A DNA stretch of 39,287 nucleotides from Oscillospiraceae bacterium (lineage in GTDB: Bacteria; Bacillota; Clostridia; Oscillospirales; CAG-272), in NCBI GenBank assembly GCA_015063955.1, contig SVTD01000012.1, positions 1 to 39,287 on the forward strand, read 5' to 3'. Position numbers and translations under genes: made by a program. This document shows, piece after piece, positions 38,997 to 39,287 of the stretch; the first letter of the stretch is position 1; each line of letters opens with the position of its first letter. The notes below the pieces were generated by a model. It did not search any database and was not told the DNA's origin. It saw nothing but the letters and a program-made list of their open reading frames with translations.

Positions 38997-39287
38997 AAAT
39001 TCGGGTTTATAGGGGAGTTGATGCAAAGGACTTTTTTGAAAAAAAGTCCTCTGCACTCCCAAAAAACTTTGAACTATTGGTGTAGCTGAAGTTTACAAGG
39101 CAAAAGTTGCAGGGCAAAGCCCTGCGGCGCTTACAGCGCCAGCCAACGCTTTAGGGCAAAAACCCGAAAGCGTTGGCTTTTGCCTTTTCGCTATCTTTGT
39201 TTTGTTGAAGTTTTTTGCGGAGCGCCGTACGATTATTGTTCTCTTTGGCTTCGCCTTTCGGCGAAGCGGGTGCGAAATTGCTGAGGC
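38997..39287 (+). repeat. Dispersed structured repeat, copy 3 (runs off the window)
   Basis: Starts AAATTCGGGTTTATAGGGG and follows copy 2 closely through GCAGGGCAAAGCCCTGC and GGCGCTTACAGCGCC. The large central hairpin is collapsed: after AGGGCAAAAACCCGAAA it jumps to GCGTTGGC, losing the loop and distal arm. From 39211 it continues into the tail block seen at 23216-23290. No gene lies in this stretch. Confidence 0.8.

Overview
The window looks like a chromosomal stretch from an anaerobic, low-to-medium-GC gut Firmicute, most likely class Clostridia and Oscillospirales-like. The evidence is strong AGGAGG-type ribosome binding sites, TTGACA/TATAAT promoters, many intrinsic terminators, an IorAB indolepyruvate:ferredoxin oxidoreductase, and typical Firmicute gene groups (rimM-trmD, tilS-hpt-ftsH, FakA/DegV/PlsY). 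The taxonomic call is inference. There is no rRNA, no CRISPR array and no recognisable transposase.

Region 1 (1-7332) is the most unusual part. A YitT-type membrane protein gene points left. Two overlapping WYL-domain regulator genes point right and end in a terminator. Next comes about 740 bp without any protein gene, packed with at least seven consecutive stem-closed RNA-like units and one tRNA-like fold. Six of the seven units carry an ACAGCA-type motif just inside the closing stem, and the closing stems differ between units by compensated changes. Directly downstream are a DUF2828/TROVE-like protein with a complete vWA MIDAS motif, a 130-aa protein of unknown function, and the RNA ligase RtcB. 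Position and content parallel the known bacterial Ro60 (Rsr) - Y RNA - RtcB loci, but with a different Ro-like protein and a multi-unit RNA array. I regard this as the candidate undescribed system.

Region 2 (7335-15633): a cation-efflux protein with an N/D/D/D metal quartet (manganese type), a dispersed structured repeat, then a strong promoter and a compact run iorA-iorB-mnmM, a proline-rich membrane protein, an LCP cell-wall ligase, a PHP phosphatase and a divergent shikimate-kinase-like protein, closed by a terminator.

Region 3 (15687-22800): a DUF2079 membrane protein, a RadC-like JAMM protein, rimM, trmD, two tandem alpha/beta hydrolases with the 3' ghost of a third copy between them, and a GH1 beta-glucosidase, closed by a terminator. 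A second copy of the dispersed repeat follows, then an unknown helical protein translationally coupled to a ClpP-like (TepA) protease.

Region 4 (24587-29995): on the minus strand a small membrane protein, tilS, hpt and ftsH from one promoter. Next to it is a small island with a 17-bp-arm palindrome, a SLOG/DUF1273 gene and a divergent XRE regulator around an inverted-repeat operator.

Region 5 (30034-35912): a tight minus-strand run degV - FAD oxidoreductase - ferredoxin/flavin reductase - fakA - plsY. It links fatty acid activation (FakA with a DegV/FakB protein) and acyl-phosphate use (PlsY) to an unassigned redox pair. The window ends with a GH172 (DUF2961) enzyme, a Nif3-like protein, dapA, and a third, partial copy of the dispersed repeat running off the edge.
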